A stretch of DNA of 64,000 nt from Porodaedalea pini (lineage: Eukaryota; Basidiomycota; Agaricomycetes; Hymenochaetales; Hymenochaetaceae). Shown piece after piece: positions 9,216 to 18,560 of the stretch. The translations under genes and the position numbers were made by a program. Numbering within the stretch: the stretch's first letter is position 1; the number at the start of each line of letters is the position of its first letter. The DNA is taken from positions 1-64,000 of the forward strand of contig NBAY01000020.1 of the NCBI GenBank assembly GCA_002794775.1. Direction: 5' to 3'. The notes below the pieces were generated by a model that worked only from the letters and a program-made list of their open reading frames with translations, searched no databases and was not told the origin of the DNA.

Positions 9216-9629
9216 TGTTAGAACCTGAACTTTCACCTTTTCCTTTATTTTCCCTTTTACCATTTCCTTTATTATATTCGTCCTTTTCATTATATTTACC
9301 CATCTTACACAATCATTCCCACACTACCTTCATTCGTTCCATTCCCACTCGTTATGTAATGTTAGGTAATATAGTCTCACGGTCGTCGCTATATAAGGTC
9401 TCAGGAATCGCATGAACTCCTTGTTCTGCTTTTCCTCTTACCTCCGCGACGACCTAGGTGAGACTCGTCCCCCTTGTATTAGTTTAGACTTGTATTAATC
9501 CTCTTACCTCCGCGACGACCTAGCCTGAGTACAGCGTGTCCCGAGTTCCCGCTCGAGTATAGCACGTCCCAGACGACAGTCAGCCGAGGCCTGCCCAGTC
9601 CGAGTCGTCTCCCGGACTCCCGCCTAACA
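9216..9629 (+). repeat. Right (3') LTR of the chromovirus
   Basis: A 414-bp LTR equal in length to the left one, with four substitutions. Its end CCCGCCTAACA joins directly to an inverted LTR starting GAGTCCGGGAG at 9630. Confidence 0.95.
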
Positions 9630-10033
9630 GAGTCCGGGAGACGACTCGGACTGGGCAGGCCTCGGCTTGCTGTCATCTGGGACATGCTATACTCGAGCGG
9701 GGACTCGGGACACGCTGTACTCAGACTAGGTCGTCGTGGAGGTAAGAGGATTAATACAAGTCTAAACTAATACAAGGGGGACGAGTCTCACCTAGGTCGT
9801 CGCGGAGGTAAGAGGAAAAGCAGAACAAGGAGTTCATGCGATTCCTGAGACCTTACATAGCGACAACCGTGAGACTATATTACCTAACATTACATAACAA
9901 GTGGGAATGGAACGAATGAAGGCAGTGTGGGAATGATTGTGTAAGATGGGTAAATATAATGAAAAGGACGAATATAATAAAGGAAATGGTAAAAGGGAAA
10001 ATAAAGGAAAAGGTGAAAGTTCAGGTTCTAACA
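9630..10033 (-). repeat. Inverted LTR of the same chromovirus family, short by 10 bp
   Basis: A 404-bp reverse-oriented LTR, ending TTCTAACA at 10033. It lacks only its first ten bases (TGTTAGGCGG) where it meets the right LTR of the full element, so the junction is a large head-to-head palindrome. On the other side it cuts LINE A ORF1. No target duplication can be seen, so this was either a rearrangement between two insertions or a partial deletion. Confidence 0.9.
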
Positions 10034-11375
10034 GGCGTAAGACTTTAGTGGGGGTCGTCTTAGGTTTCTTCTGCGCCGCTTTCGTGTAGGTAACTGTGGT
10101 GAAGCCGTCCCTGTCAGTTCCGACGGATTCGACCTTTGGGTGGTAGATGGTTGTGCCGCCCAGTCTGGGGGTGTTATGAGCTGAATGAGCATAGCCATCG
10201 GGCGCATAAATGACGCCTTCGGAGCTCATGCGATAACCTGATCCTGGAACATGCATATTAGCGATGGCGGCGGCATATTCAGTCTTCCCATTTTTAGGGG
10301 TTTGGACACGTTGTTTGACGATGGGAGGGTCAGGGGGGAACTGGTTATTGTGAACGAAGCGGGCGCCGATAGGGTCGGGGAGAAATTTGACCTGTGATTT
10401 GTTAGTAGATGAAGAAGGTTTGACAGACGTGGAAGAGGGAGGCGAGCAAGAAAGCTGTTTTTCAAGGTTATTAGTTTTGTCAACAAGGGAGGAAACGAGA
10501 GAAGTGAGAGACTGAATTGATCGGGACATGGAAGACATATTGTCAGAGATATGTTGTTCACGTATAGCCTGTGCCGAGACATGAACATCATCAAAAACAT
10601 GTTTGAAGTCGGGTGAGTGAATTCGGTATGAAGATTGGAAGGCCTGAAGCGCTTCATTCACCTTGTTCTCCTTAATGGTTTCGTCGTCGAAACAGTGTGA
10701 TTTGCTAACCCAAGAGACGAGGTTGGAGGCCACGTCCGCAAGGGCCTTACCGGCACGAATCGGGTCCTCATGCCAAGGATTGGTAGAAGTCCAGGACGGC
10801 TGAGTAATAAGTGTTGTTATATGATCGATGGTCTCTCTAGTCAGGTGCATGAAAGAGGCGGAAACACGTTCGGCAACTTGCGGATCTTCGTATTCCGAGA
10901 TTGACACGTCGTCCATGTCGTTATCGATCTGAGGAGCTTGACTTATACTGGGGGCATAGAGGTCGTCGGCCTCCATGTTATCGGATTCGTCAATACGTGC
11001 GGGCGGCTGTAAGGCGTGATGCTCCTCCTCCGAATTGGATCGTTTAAGAGAAGACTGTGACTCGATGATGGGAGTAGGGGGAAGATCCCCTTGTTTGCGC
11101 AGGGCGGCTGCATGAGCGTCCGCTTCGACATCGGGGGACCAATTGACACGATTCTTCGATACAACTTCGCAAACGGCATCGTTGTGGTTGAAGGTCTTAT
11201 CGCGACCACAAACGATGCAAAGCTTGTCTTTGCCACTAACACAGCTGCGACTGTGATAGGGGAGATCCGATTTACACTCCTCACACTTGGTGGGGTCCTT
11301 GGGATTGGCAAGGGAAAGAGACGACTTTGTTTTATGGAGAGAGGCTTTAGCTCTGGTCAGCATTTTGCTGTCCAT
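10034..11375 (-). pseudogene. LINE A ORF1 (Gag-like), truncated by an LTR
   Basis: N-terminal ~447 codons of a non-LTR retrotransposon ORF1, reading leftward from the start at 11375. It matches ORF1 of LINE B (14157-16394) along its length. Shared segments include ASLHKTKS, the Cys/His-rich start (KCEECKSDLPYHSRSC) and VTYTKAAQKKPK near the break. After about 10034 the frame runs into LTR sequence. The C-terminal CCHC knuckles and all of ORF2 are missing. Its 5' end lies about 150-200 bp from the YKT6 start on the opposite strand and may have replaced part of that promoter region. Confidence 0.85.
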
Positions 11376-11570
11376 AGCAGAGAGAGAAAAGACGAGTTGA
11401 CTGCAAGATTCCCACGGTCCAGATGATGGTGGTAGGAGTTCAAGAAGTGCCTGTTACCGTATTTCGCGTAAGTATACCTCGCTGTTTAAGACGACCACGT
11501 CCGCAACAGCTCAACGGCCATCACGACTACAGCACTGTCTTCAACATCATTATAATCTATCTTCATCGAT

Positions 11571-12296
11571 ATGAAAATATACGCGCTGTCGGTGTTGAGC
11601 GCACCACAAGGCGGCTCTGCTAAAATGCTCTCGAGTGCCTCCGACCTATCCTCATTCTCCTTCTACCAGCGCGGCACGATCGCCGAATTCCTCTCCTTCT
11701 TCAGTGGACTTGTTGCAGAACGCACATCGCCGGGCGAGCGCCAGAGCTTCACCGATGTCGACAAGGCGGACAGTGAATATGTCTTCCACGTCTACAACCG
11801 CGGTGGTGAGGAACAGATTGCCGGTATGTATCTCCAATTCCCGCTTGAATGCATATCTGCTGACTTTACGGAAGCTGTGATGGTCTCAGACAAAGAATAT
11901 CCACGGCGCCCTGCTTTCTCTGTGCTCACTAAATCTCTCGAGACGTTCACGACGAAGGTCCCGGCATCGTCCTACGCGAACCCGTCGTCCATATCCTTTC
12001 CAGAGCTGAAGGAATACCTTACCCAGTTTCAGGACCCGCGCAATGCGGACTCGATCATGAGGCTTCAGCAAGAGCTTGATGAGACGAAACTTGTGATGCA
12101 CCAGACGATCGAGTCCGTCCTCCAGCGCGGCGAGAAGCTCGACGACCTCGTCGTCCGCTCAGACATGCTCGGTGCATCAAGCAAGCGTTTCTATGTCACT
12201 GCAAAGAAGGTAAATATTTATTTGTACCTTTACTCTGATTGATGTGTTTACCCCCGTAACTTTGTCCAGCAGAACTCTTGCTGCGTTATCATGTAA
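11571..12296 (+). CDS. YKT6: Ykt6-type R-SNARE
   Basis: A 204-aa SNARE acting in ER-Golgi, endosomal and vacuolar/autophagosomal fusion. The N-terminal longin domain starts MKIYALSV. The R-SNARE core (ADSIMRLQQELDETKLV... with VLQRGEKLDDLV) follows, and the C-terminus is CCVIM, the double-Cys lipid-anchor motif of Ykt6. I infer three exons: 11571-11823, 11875-12209 and 12270-12296. The first intron (51 bp, GTATGT...AG) keeps the frame open, so an unspliced reading would add a false 17-aa insert after EEQIA. Spliced length matches the family. It is convergent with the wax-synthase-like gene. Confidence 0.93.
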
Positions 12297-12534
12297 TACT
12301 TCCCTTGCGAGGGGCTTAGTTAGAGATCTTGCGTATGTGCTCTCGATATCCATTTGTGCATTTAGCTTTCACTGTATCATACATAATATCGCAGGATGGT
12401 TACCATAATTAATGTCTGTGTCTATTCATTTCTTTCATGTAAGTAGTGTCAAGGTGTCGTCAGTACGTCTACATTTGTTCGGATGCAAGCTGTAAGATGA
12501 AAGAATATATACGGTGTTTTTGGTGTTAGAGCTC

Positions 12535-13854
12535 TTATGCTTTCCACTGACCCTTCAGCAACCCCCTTACGATACTGTATCCAACCACGTGCTCCTCCTC
12601 GTCCCACATTCCGCGTCTCACCCAAACATCGCTCCAGAACCGCCCGGCCCAGAGCATGAATCCCCACGCCCACACTCGAGTCACAGCCGTCTGCATTTTC
12701 TCACCAGAGAACATCCTCACTGCAAGCGGGCGAATGACTAATGCTTCCAATGCAAGGCCGACAGGCTGTACGAGGAAGAAAGCCAGAATCAATGGGTCCA
12801 AAAAGGTCTGCACAAGGGAGGGGTGACTTGGAATTGCACGCTCAAGGCGGTACATCAGCATGATATGCAGACTTGCGGAAAGTGCGAAGATAGTGAGGGC
12901 ACGAGCGGCAGTGCGTGTACGGATGTAGGAGGCTGGAATGGGAAGGAGTGCAAGGACGAGGAGTGACAATCGAGAAAAGGCACGGCGAAATATCGCGTGC
13001 CAGCGGCGCGCCCAAAAGTCCGTGAGGCTGGTCGAGTGAAAGGGCCGGTCGAACATCGGCGGCCAGCTCGCAGGAGGTGACCCGAGTGCGACAGCGATGC
13101 CTGCGATGAACGTGTATAGAACGGATATGGAGAGTACAGTACCTATACAGACTGAGATCGAGAATATCAGCTGTTCTGGGATGGAAAGAGTAGTGATGGG
13201 GAACCGTTTTGAGGTGTCCCATGTCCGAGACTTATTAATCGAGTCAAGGATGTCTACGATGAGATACTGTCCGAGAATTGAGGGCAGGGCTCTCAAAAGA
13301 AACGTCCGACGTGTCATATGCGCCGTCGATGCGCGAACAAGGGGAGTGGGAGCCCAATTCCAATGCCGTCCGGCGAACCAGCTGGACCCGCGGAGGGATG
13401 TCGCGAGGTCAAGTGCGTAGGCAATGCGTTCCTTCGTACTCGTTGGAAGTGGAAGTGGCATCCCGTTCGCCGTGCACACCCATAAAGAAGGGGAACGGTC
13501 AATCAGCGTGACAAAATCCGTGTCTATAACGCGCATGATGCCATATAAGCCGACCACGGCCATGCCGACTGCGACCTGTGCTCCGGGAGGCTTGTAGGAG
13601 GTATCGAATCCGAAGTTCCAGAACAAGAGTATGGCTGGCGAAGCAAGCGCGAGACGCACTAGGGTACATTGTGCTCGGTGTGAAGGTGACGTCAGAGTGA
13701 GTGTATAAATGGATGCAAGGAGCAGGAGAAAGCCCGCGACGAGTGCAGGATACGAGGAAATGGGAATCAATAGGCCAGGCGCAAAGTGCGTGAGGCGTAG
13801 TTCGACGTGCCACATTTCTTCGACGTTGAGTAGAAGGGTGGATTTGCCAGGCAA
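12535..13854 (-). CDS. Wax-synthase-like membrane-bound O-acyltransferase
   Basis: A 439-aa single-exon membrane protein with about eight hydrophobic segments. The motif PMFDRPFHSTSLTDFWARRW (about residue 255) and a downstream SASLHIMLMY with a candidate catalytic His match the wax-synthase/MBOAT-2 domain found in fungal acyltransferases, some of which act in terpenoid pathways. The substrate cannot be told from sequence, and no pathway genes are nearby. A Met at residue 14 (MWHVELRL) is an alternative start. Its 3' end faces YKT6 with about 240 bp between them. Confidence 0.8.
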   Translation of the reverse strand: MPGKSTLLLNVEEMWHVELRLTHFAPGLLIPISSYPALVAGFLLLLASIYTLTLTSPSHRAQCTLVRLALASPAILLFWNFGFDTSYKPPGAQVAVGMAVVGLYGIMRVIDTDFVTLIDRSPSLWVCTANGMPLPLPTSTKERIAYALDLATSLRGSSWFAGRHWNWAPTPLVRASTAHMTRRTFLLRALPSILGQYLIVDILDSINKSRTWDTSKRFPITTLSIPEQLIFSISVCIGTVLSISVLYTFIAGIAVALGSPPASWPPMFDRPFHSTSLTDFWARRWHAIFRRAFSRLSLLVLALLPIPASYIRTRTAARALTIFALSASLHIMLMYRLERAIPSHPSLVQTFLDPLILAFFLVQPVGLALEALVIRPLAVRMFSGEKMQTAVTRVWAWGFMLWAGRFWSDVWVRRGMWDEEEHVVGYSIVRGLLKGQWKA

Positions 13855-14076
13855 TGGTTTAAAAGTCAGGCTTCGCGTACAAATGGGATACGATCAAAGG
13901 TTGACACTGCAAACGGCGGGCATGGGCGGTAAGTGTGACAGCCTGAACACTTATACAATTTCAATACGTACAGCATATGGCAGAGAAATTAGATGCAAGC
14001 TAAAAAGGAGAATTAAACCATCATAGATCTAGAGCCCAAATTTGTCAAGAGCGCGATGAGTGTCGCGGGCTCAAAG

Positions 14077-14087
14077 CCGTGAGTCAC
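14077..14087 (+). repeat. Candidate target-site duplication of LINE B (left copy)
   Basis: CCGTGAGTCAC is identical to 23186-23196. The two copies bracket the LINE coding region and its inserts. Eleven bases is a plausible LINE duplication length. Confidence 0.5.
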
Positions 14088-14156
14088 TTAGCCTCTTACC
14101 ACCATCATCCAGACCGTGGGAAAGACTTTACTAGTGAACATCTCTTGTTTCCATCG

Positions 14157-16394
14157 ATGGCCCCGCCCCCCAACGCGAAGCCAGCGAGTCTCCATAAAAC
14201 CAAGTCGCTTAGGTCCCTAGGCAATATCAAGGACCCGACGAAATGCGACGAGTGTAAATACGAACTCCCCCATCACAGTCGCGCGTGTGTCTCTGGCACT
14301 GCGAAACTCTGCAAAACATGCGGACGCGATTCAACATACAACCATAATCAAGCCGTATGCGACCAGGTGGAGCGTAACCGCGCCGAATGGTCCCCCGATA
14401 CTGCAGCGGATGCACACGCCGCAGCCCTCCGTAAACAAGGGGATCTTCCCCCTACTCCCGACATTCCATCTCAGCCTTCCCTTAAACAATCCCCGTCTGA
14501 GGATGAGCATCAAGCACGCGATGCCCCAAACAATCCCGCTACAGTCGGTCAGATCCCCGACGACAAAGATGCCATGGACGCCGACGACGACTTGTACGTC
14601 GATAGTCAGCCTCCTCAGCTCGATAATGATCCTGGTGATATCGAGGCCGAAGATCCAGCCATTGCCGAAGACGTAAATATAAGGTCCTGTAGACTTGCTG
14701 ACAAATCAGTACACCACCTCTGCACCCTCATCAATGAAGACACCTGGACATCGGAGAAGCCTTTTTACGATGATCCTGGCATGATGGGCCGTTACATGGC
14801 CCACATTGCTTCGGCCCTTTGTTTTTGGGTCAACCGTTCTAGTATGCTCGACGAGGAAACCGCCTGCGAGAATTATGCTAATGATTCTCTTAACCATTTC
14901 CAGATTGCTTTCAAAATTCAGTCCCCCTATTGCAAAAATGTTTTCGATAATATTTATTGCAGTCCTCAGGACATATGCGAGGAACACATTTCTGACGAAC
15001 TCACCAACATGTCGCGCTCTATTTCTTCTCTCATATCTATGGTGTCGACCTTGACTGAGAAAACTAACAAACTCGAAAAACAGGCACAAAACACCCCTAA
15101 ACCTAAAGTATCGTTCTTGACTAATGCCCACACAGACCAGAAATATTTACTGGAACTGCTTGGCACCCGATTCACTCATGACCCACGCTTCCCTCCCCCT
15201 CCCCCGGTAGTCAAACAATGCATGCCAGCCCCTAAAGGTGGGCGCACTGAATATGCTGCAGCCATGGCCAAAACCCGTATTCCAGGCTCCGGCTATCAAA
15301 TGGACACCCAAGGAACGATTCATGCACCAGATGGCTACATGCATTCTGAACATAATGCCCCACATCCAGGTTTATCTACCACCATTTATACACCACCTGT
15401 CCAGTCAGTCGGCACGGACAAAGATGGATATACCATGGTTACATATGCTAGGGTTGCCCAGAAAAAACCCAAACAGATTCCTACCAAAGTTACGAAGACT
15501 ACGCCTGATCACCCTGATGGGGAGATCACTACTATACCCATGAACCGTGCTAATGGCTTGGTTAATATGCGCGTCTGCAATGTTAAGTGCGTCTATTTCT
15601 CTCTTCCAGAGAACCTCGCAATTTGCCCTCTTCCTAATTCTATAAAGAATACCGTTCATTCTGGCCTCAAAGGCTCTGCAGATTTCAAACATCTCGTCAT
15701 TCTTAACGTTGAATACACTTCCAACGGCAACCTCTGCATTTCATTCACTAACATCTGGCCTGATTTTGATTCCACCTTCTCTTCCCTTTCTTCCCTTCTT
15801 AATCACGTCATTAACATCCATGGTGCAAAGGTGTTCACGCCTTCCCCTCAGTTCAAATTGGTTTTGCCAGGTGTCCTGACATTTGACAAAGACACTAATA
15901 CCCTTTACACTGAACGCGATTTGATGGAGGAACTATCATCCCTCCCCCAGTTCTCCAATCAGGAATTCCTCTACCCCCCTCGCTTCATGGCATCTATTGA
16001 ACACCTGAACACCCTGGATTGTTGTAATGTCTCTATCATCATAAAAGACACTAACCGTCTAGCATTTGACCATTTCTTCCTCCACAATAACCGCAACATC
16101 CCGGTCTTTGGTGTCATCCGATGTCTTGAAGAGATGCGAGCCCGACCAACAATCTCCCAATGTGACAATTGCCATCACTTGGGACATCCTTCAACCAAAT
16201 GTTGTTCCATAGCCCATTGCACCATTTGTTCTGAACCTCATCGAACCGCCATCCACGTTGCAAGGTGCCCCCCTTGCACCGCCACCAACAATCTTGCATG
16301 CCAGCACTTTGTGCATTGCATCAACTGTCAAGGCGACCATAACGCCAGGTCCTCCACCTGTCCAGCCCGTCGAAATTACCGACCTCCTTTCTAA
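14157..16394 (+). CDS. LINE B ORF1 (RNA-binding Gag-like protein)
   Basis: A 745-aa protein, apparently intact. I take the ATG at 14157 (MAPPPNAKPASLHKTK) because homology with LINE A ORF1 starts there; the open frame extends upstream to 14079. It has an N-terminal Cys/His cluster (KCDECK...CKTC...NHNQAVC), a middle region shared with LINE A, and C-terminal knuckles such as CDNCHHLGHPSTKC (C-X2-C-X4-H-X4-C) followed by two more Cys/His groups. These would coat the element RNA. Its stop codon TAA is directly followed by the ATG of ORF2 (TTCTAAATG), suggesting reinitiation. Confidence 0.85.
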   Translation: MAPPPNAKPASLHKTKSLRSLGNIKDPTKCDECKYELPHHSRACVSGTAKLCKTCGRDSTYNHNQAVCDQVERNRAEWSPDTAADAHAAALRKQGDLPPTPDIPSQPSLKQSPSEDEHQARDAPNNPATVGQIPDDKDAMDADDDLYVDSQPPQLDNDPGDIEAEDPAIAEDVNIRSCRLADKSVHHLCTLINEDTWTSEKPFYDDPGMMGRYMAHIASALCFWVNRSSMLDEETACENYANDSLNHFQIAFKIQSPYCKNVFDNIYCSPQDICEEHISDELTNMSRSISSLISMVSTLTEKTNKLEKQAQNTPKPKVSFLTNAHTDQKYLLELLGTRFTHDPRFPPPPPVVKQCMPAPKGGRTEYAAAMAKTRIPGSGYQMDTQGTIHAPDGYMHSEHNAPHPGLSTTIYTPPVQSVGTDKDGYTMVTYARVAQKKPKQIPTKVTKTTPDHPDGEITTIPMNRANGLVNMRVCNVKCVYFSLPENLAICPLPNSIKNTVHSGLKGSADFKHLVILNVEYTSNGNLCISFTNIWPDFDSTFSSLSSLLNHVINIHGAKVFTPSPQFKLVLPGVLTFDKDTNTLYTERDLMEELSSLPQFSNQEFLYPPRFMASIEHLNTLDCCNVSIIIKDTNRLAFDHFFLHNNRNIPVFGVIRCLEEMRARPTISQCDNCHHLGHPSTKCCSIAHCTICSEPHRTAIHVARCPPCTATNNLACQHFVHCINCQGDHNARSSTCPARRNYRPPF

Positions 16395-16825
16395 ATGACT
16401 ACATCTCTTTCTATTCTTTCTCTGAATGTCCGTCAATCGGAACCAACTACTGACCTACTCTTCAAGTCTCTCTTTCAGCATGGCACGTCATGCCCTGATA
16501 TTATTTATTTACAAGAAATTCCTACCATCTCCATTATTATCCCTTCTAAATCGTCCCCAGAAGGTGAATGGCAATTCGCCACCCGCAATTCCGACCCCTT
16601 TATTTGCATACTTCCTCCTTTGTCATCTTCTATCCTTCCCAGTTGTGCGACTTTCGTTCACCCGCGCATTGCCCATCTTTTTAGTTCCCATCCTAATTTA
16701 TCTCGACCCACATGCCAGGTCACCATTAGTGTTGACCGCGACTCTTCGCTCCCCCCTGTTTACATTTGGAATGTTTACAGTTCCCCCTCCTCTCACCTTT
16801 TCGAAGACCCCTTCCCCAATCTTTC

Positions 16826-17238
16826 TGTTAGGCGGGAGCCCGGGAGACGACTCGGACTGGGCAGGCCTCGGCTGACTATCGTCTGGGTCGTGTGATGCTC
16901 GAGCATAGACTCGGGACACGTTTACTCAGGCTAGGTCGTCGCGGAGGTAAGAGGATTAATACAAGTCTAAACTAATACAAGGGGGACGAGTCTCACCTAG
17001 GTCGTCGCGGAGGTAAGAGGAAAAGCAGAACAAGGAGTTCATGCGATTCCTGAGGCCTCTTATAGTGACGACCGTGGGACTATATTACCTAACATTACAT
17101 AACGAGTGGGAATGGAACGAATGAAGGCAGTGTGGGAATGATTGTGTAAGATGGGTAAATATAATGAAAAGGACGAATATAATAAAGGAAATGGTAAAAG
17201 GGAAAATAAAGGAAAAGGTGAAAGTTCAGGTTCTAACA
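16826..17238 (-). repeat. Solo LTR of the gypsy chromovirus family, inverted
   Basis: A 413-bp LTR in reverse orientation inside the LINE B endonuclease region. It is flanked by CTTTC on both sides (16821-16825 and 17239-17243), a 5-bp target duplication typical of Ty3/gypsy integration. The full element was probably removed by LTR-LTR recombination. Confidence 0.92.
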
Positions 17239-17603
17239 CTTTCATCTTCTGATACCCATATTCTCATCGGTGATTTCAACTGACATTCAGCCCTCTGGTC
17301 CAATAATCGGTTATCCCAACATTTCCCTTCTGCCGAGCCTCTTTTACATTGGATTGATGACTCTTCCTTAGTAGTCGCCAACCCCCCAAATATTCCTACT
17401 TTCTTGCACCCTCAAGGATCTTCCACCTTGGACCTTGTTATGTGTTCTTCAGACATTTCTCCTTTTATTAGTCAATCCCTCCTTATCGATGACCCATCTT
17501 TTGAATTTCATTCGGATCACCTCCCCCTTATGTTCACCATACCCATGTCTTTTAAACCTCCACCAGACACACATCCACTCCGCCTCATTGTAGATCCTGA
17601 CTT

Positions 17604-18560
17604 AGGGGTGTCTGGGATCAGCGGTCCTTTTGGGGACGTGATCGCATTGTTCTGGGAGGTTAGGGGTTGACTGCAGAGGGATCACTTGACGTACCAGTAC
17701 GCGTCGGTACGCTTTGGTATGTGCTGGTATGAGTCGATATTGAGAACTAAGGTTGGGAACTCCTGTTGGGTCTGTACTTGACCAGTACGGGGTCAGTACG
17801 CGTGGGTAATCAGCACCGGTACGATGTGATCACGACAAGCGACGAGGTTTGAGTTACGGAATAAGAGACTAGAGACGGTTTCAAGAGACGAGATGCTAAG
17901 ACGAAGACGGAATGACTACGAGGTATACGAGAACTAAGACGGATTGCACTCAAGTTACCCTATCTGAGGGAGACTCTGTGGTAGAACTGACTTGTCCTCT
18001 ACCTACGACATGGGGTGCATATTTATACTAAGTCCAAAGATCTATCTACAGTTAATAAATTCCATATGAGCATAATGTGCATATCAGTCGAAACATAGAG
18101 ACGTCGAAAGGAAAAGTCATAGGTCATAGAGGTGCACATAGAGAGCATAGAAATCAGAAGAACATAGGAAAAACATAAATCATAATGAAGAAAAATGTCC
18201 GCATCGCGTCCGACCATACCGGTGCTCCACCAGAACTCAGATTGTCCAATTGGTACGTGGCTCCCGTCGTCAGACAGCAGTCCAGTACACGTCTTGGCTA
18301 TATGCTCCATGTGACCATGTCCCTAATCGTCCAGATAAGATCTCCGGTACGTTCTGATATGCATTCGGAGGTCTTGGAATGTGTTGCTGATGCGATCATG
18401 GGGTTCTGATTCGAAACTGGACCAATTGGATTCAGTCTGGTACTGATTGGTATATGTTGGAACCAGTTCTCAAGTGCTTCTGGAGCGATCGGTGGTGATG
18501 GGACGACTGGCATGGCTCTACATTGTTTGCAAATGTGACCTCCCTTGTTTGATCTCAGAA
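17604..18560. mobile_element. Unidentified insertion in LINE B ORF2 (LTR-element remnant?)
   Basis: ORF2 homology stops after LIVDPD (about 17603) and resumes around 18560 (FCESHLFSFDTSD). The insert begins near TGTCTGGGATCAG and has repeated CCAGTACG/GGTACG-rich sequence at 17685-17825, an LTR-like composition. A minus-strand open frame of about 90 codons at 18298-18573 contains NKGGHICKQC but no recognised domain. Ends and target duplication could not be fixed. Confidence 0.45.

Larger units (their letters stand above)
3382..9629 (+). mobile_element. Ty3/gypsy chromovirus (Tf1/sushi-like), near full length
   Basis: A 6248-bp LTR retrotransposon with two 414-bp LTRs (3382-3795 and 9216-9629), both starting TGTTAGAAC and ending CTAACA. 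They differ at four positions by my comparison (about 1%), so insertion was fairly recent. Gag, protease, reverse transcriptase, RNase H, integrase and a C-terminal chromodomain occur in gypsy order. Priming appears to be by the element's own transcript (see 3797). The right end lacks a normal target duplication because an inverted LTR follows directly; the left flank is CAAAT. One apparent 1-nt shift between protease and reverse transcriptase (about 6035-6042) is the only coding lesion I noticed. Confidence 0.95.

Noticed and set aside
9834..10033. C-terminal extension of LINE A ORF1 reading LEPELSPFPLFSLLPF
   Set aside because: This is LTR sequence translated; the same peptide appears at each copy of this LTR.
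11824..11874. 17 extra residues within YKT6
   Set aside because: This is a 51-bp in-frame intron with good GTATGT and AG ends; homology is continuous without it.
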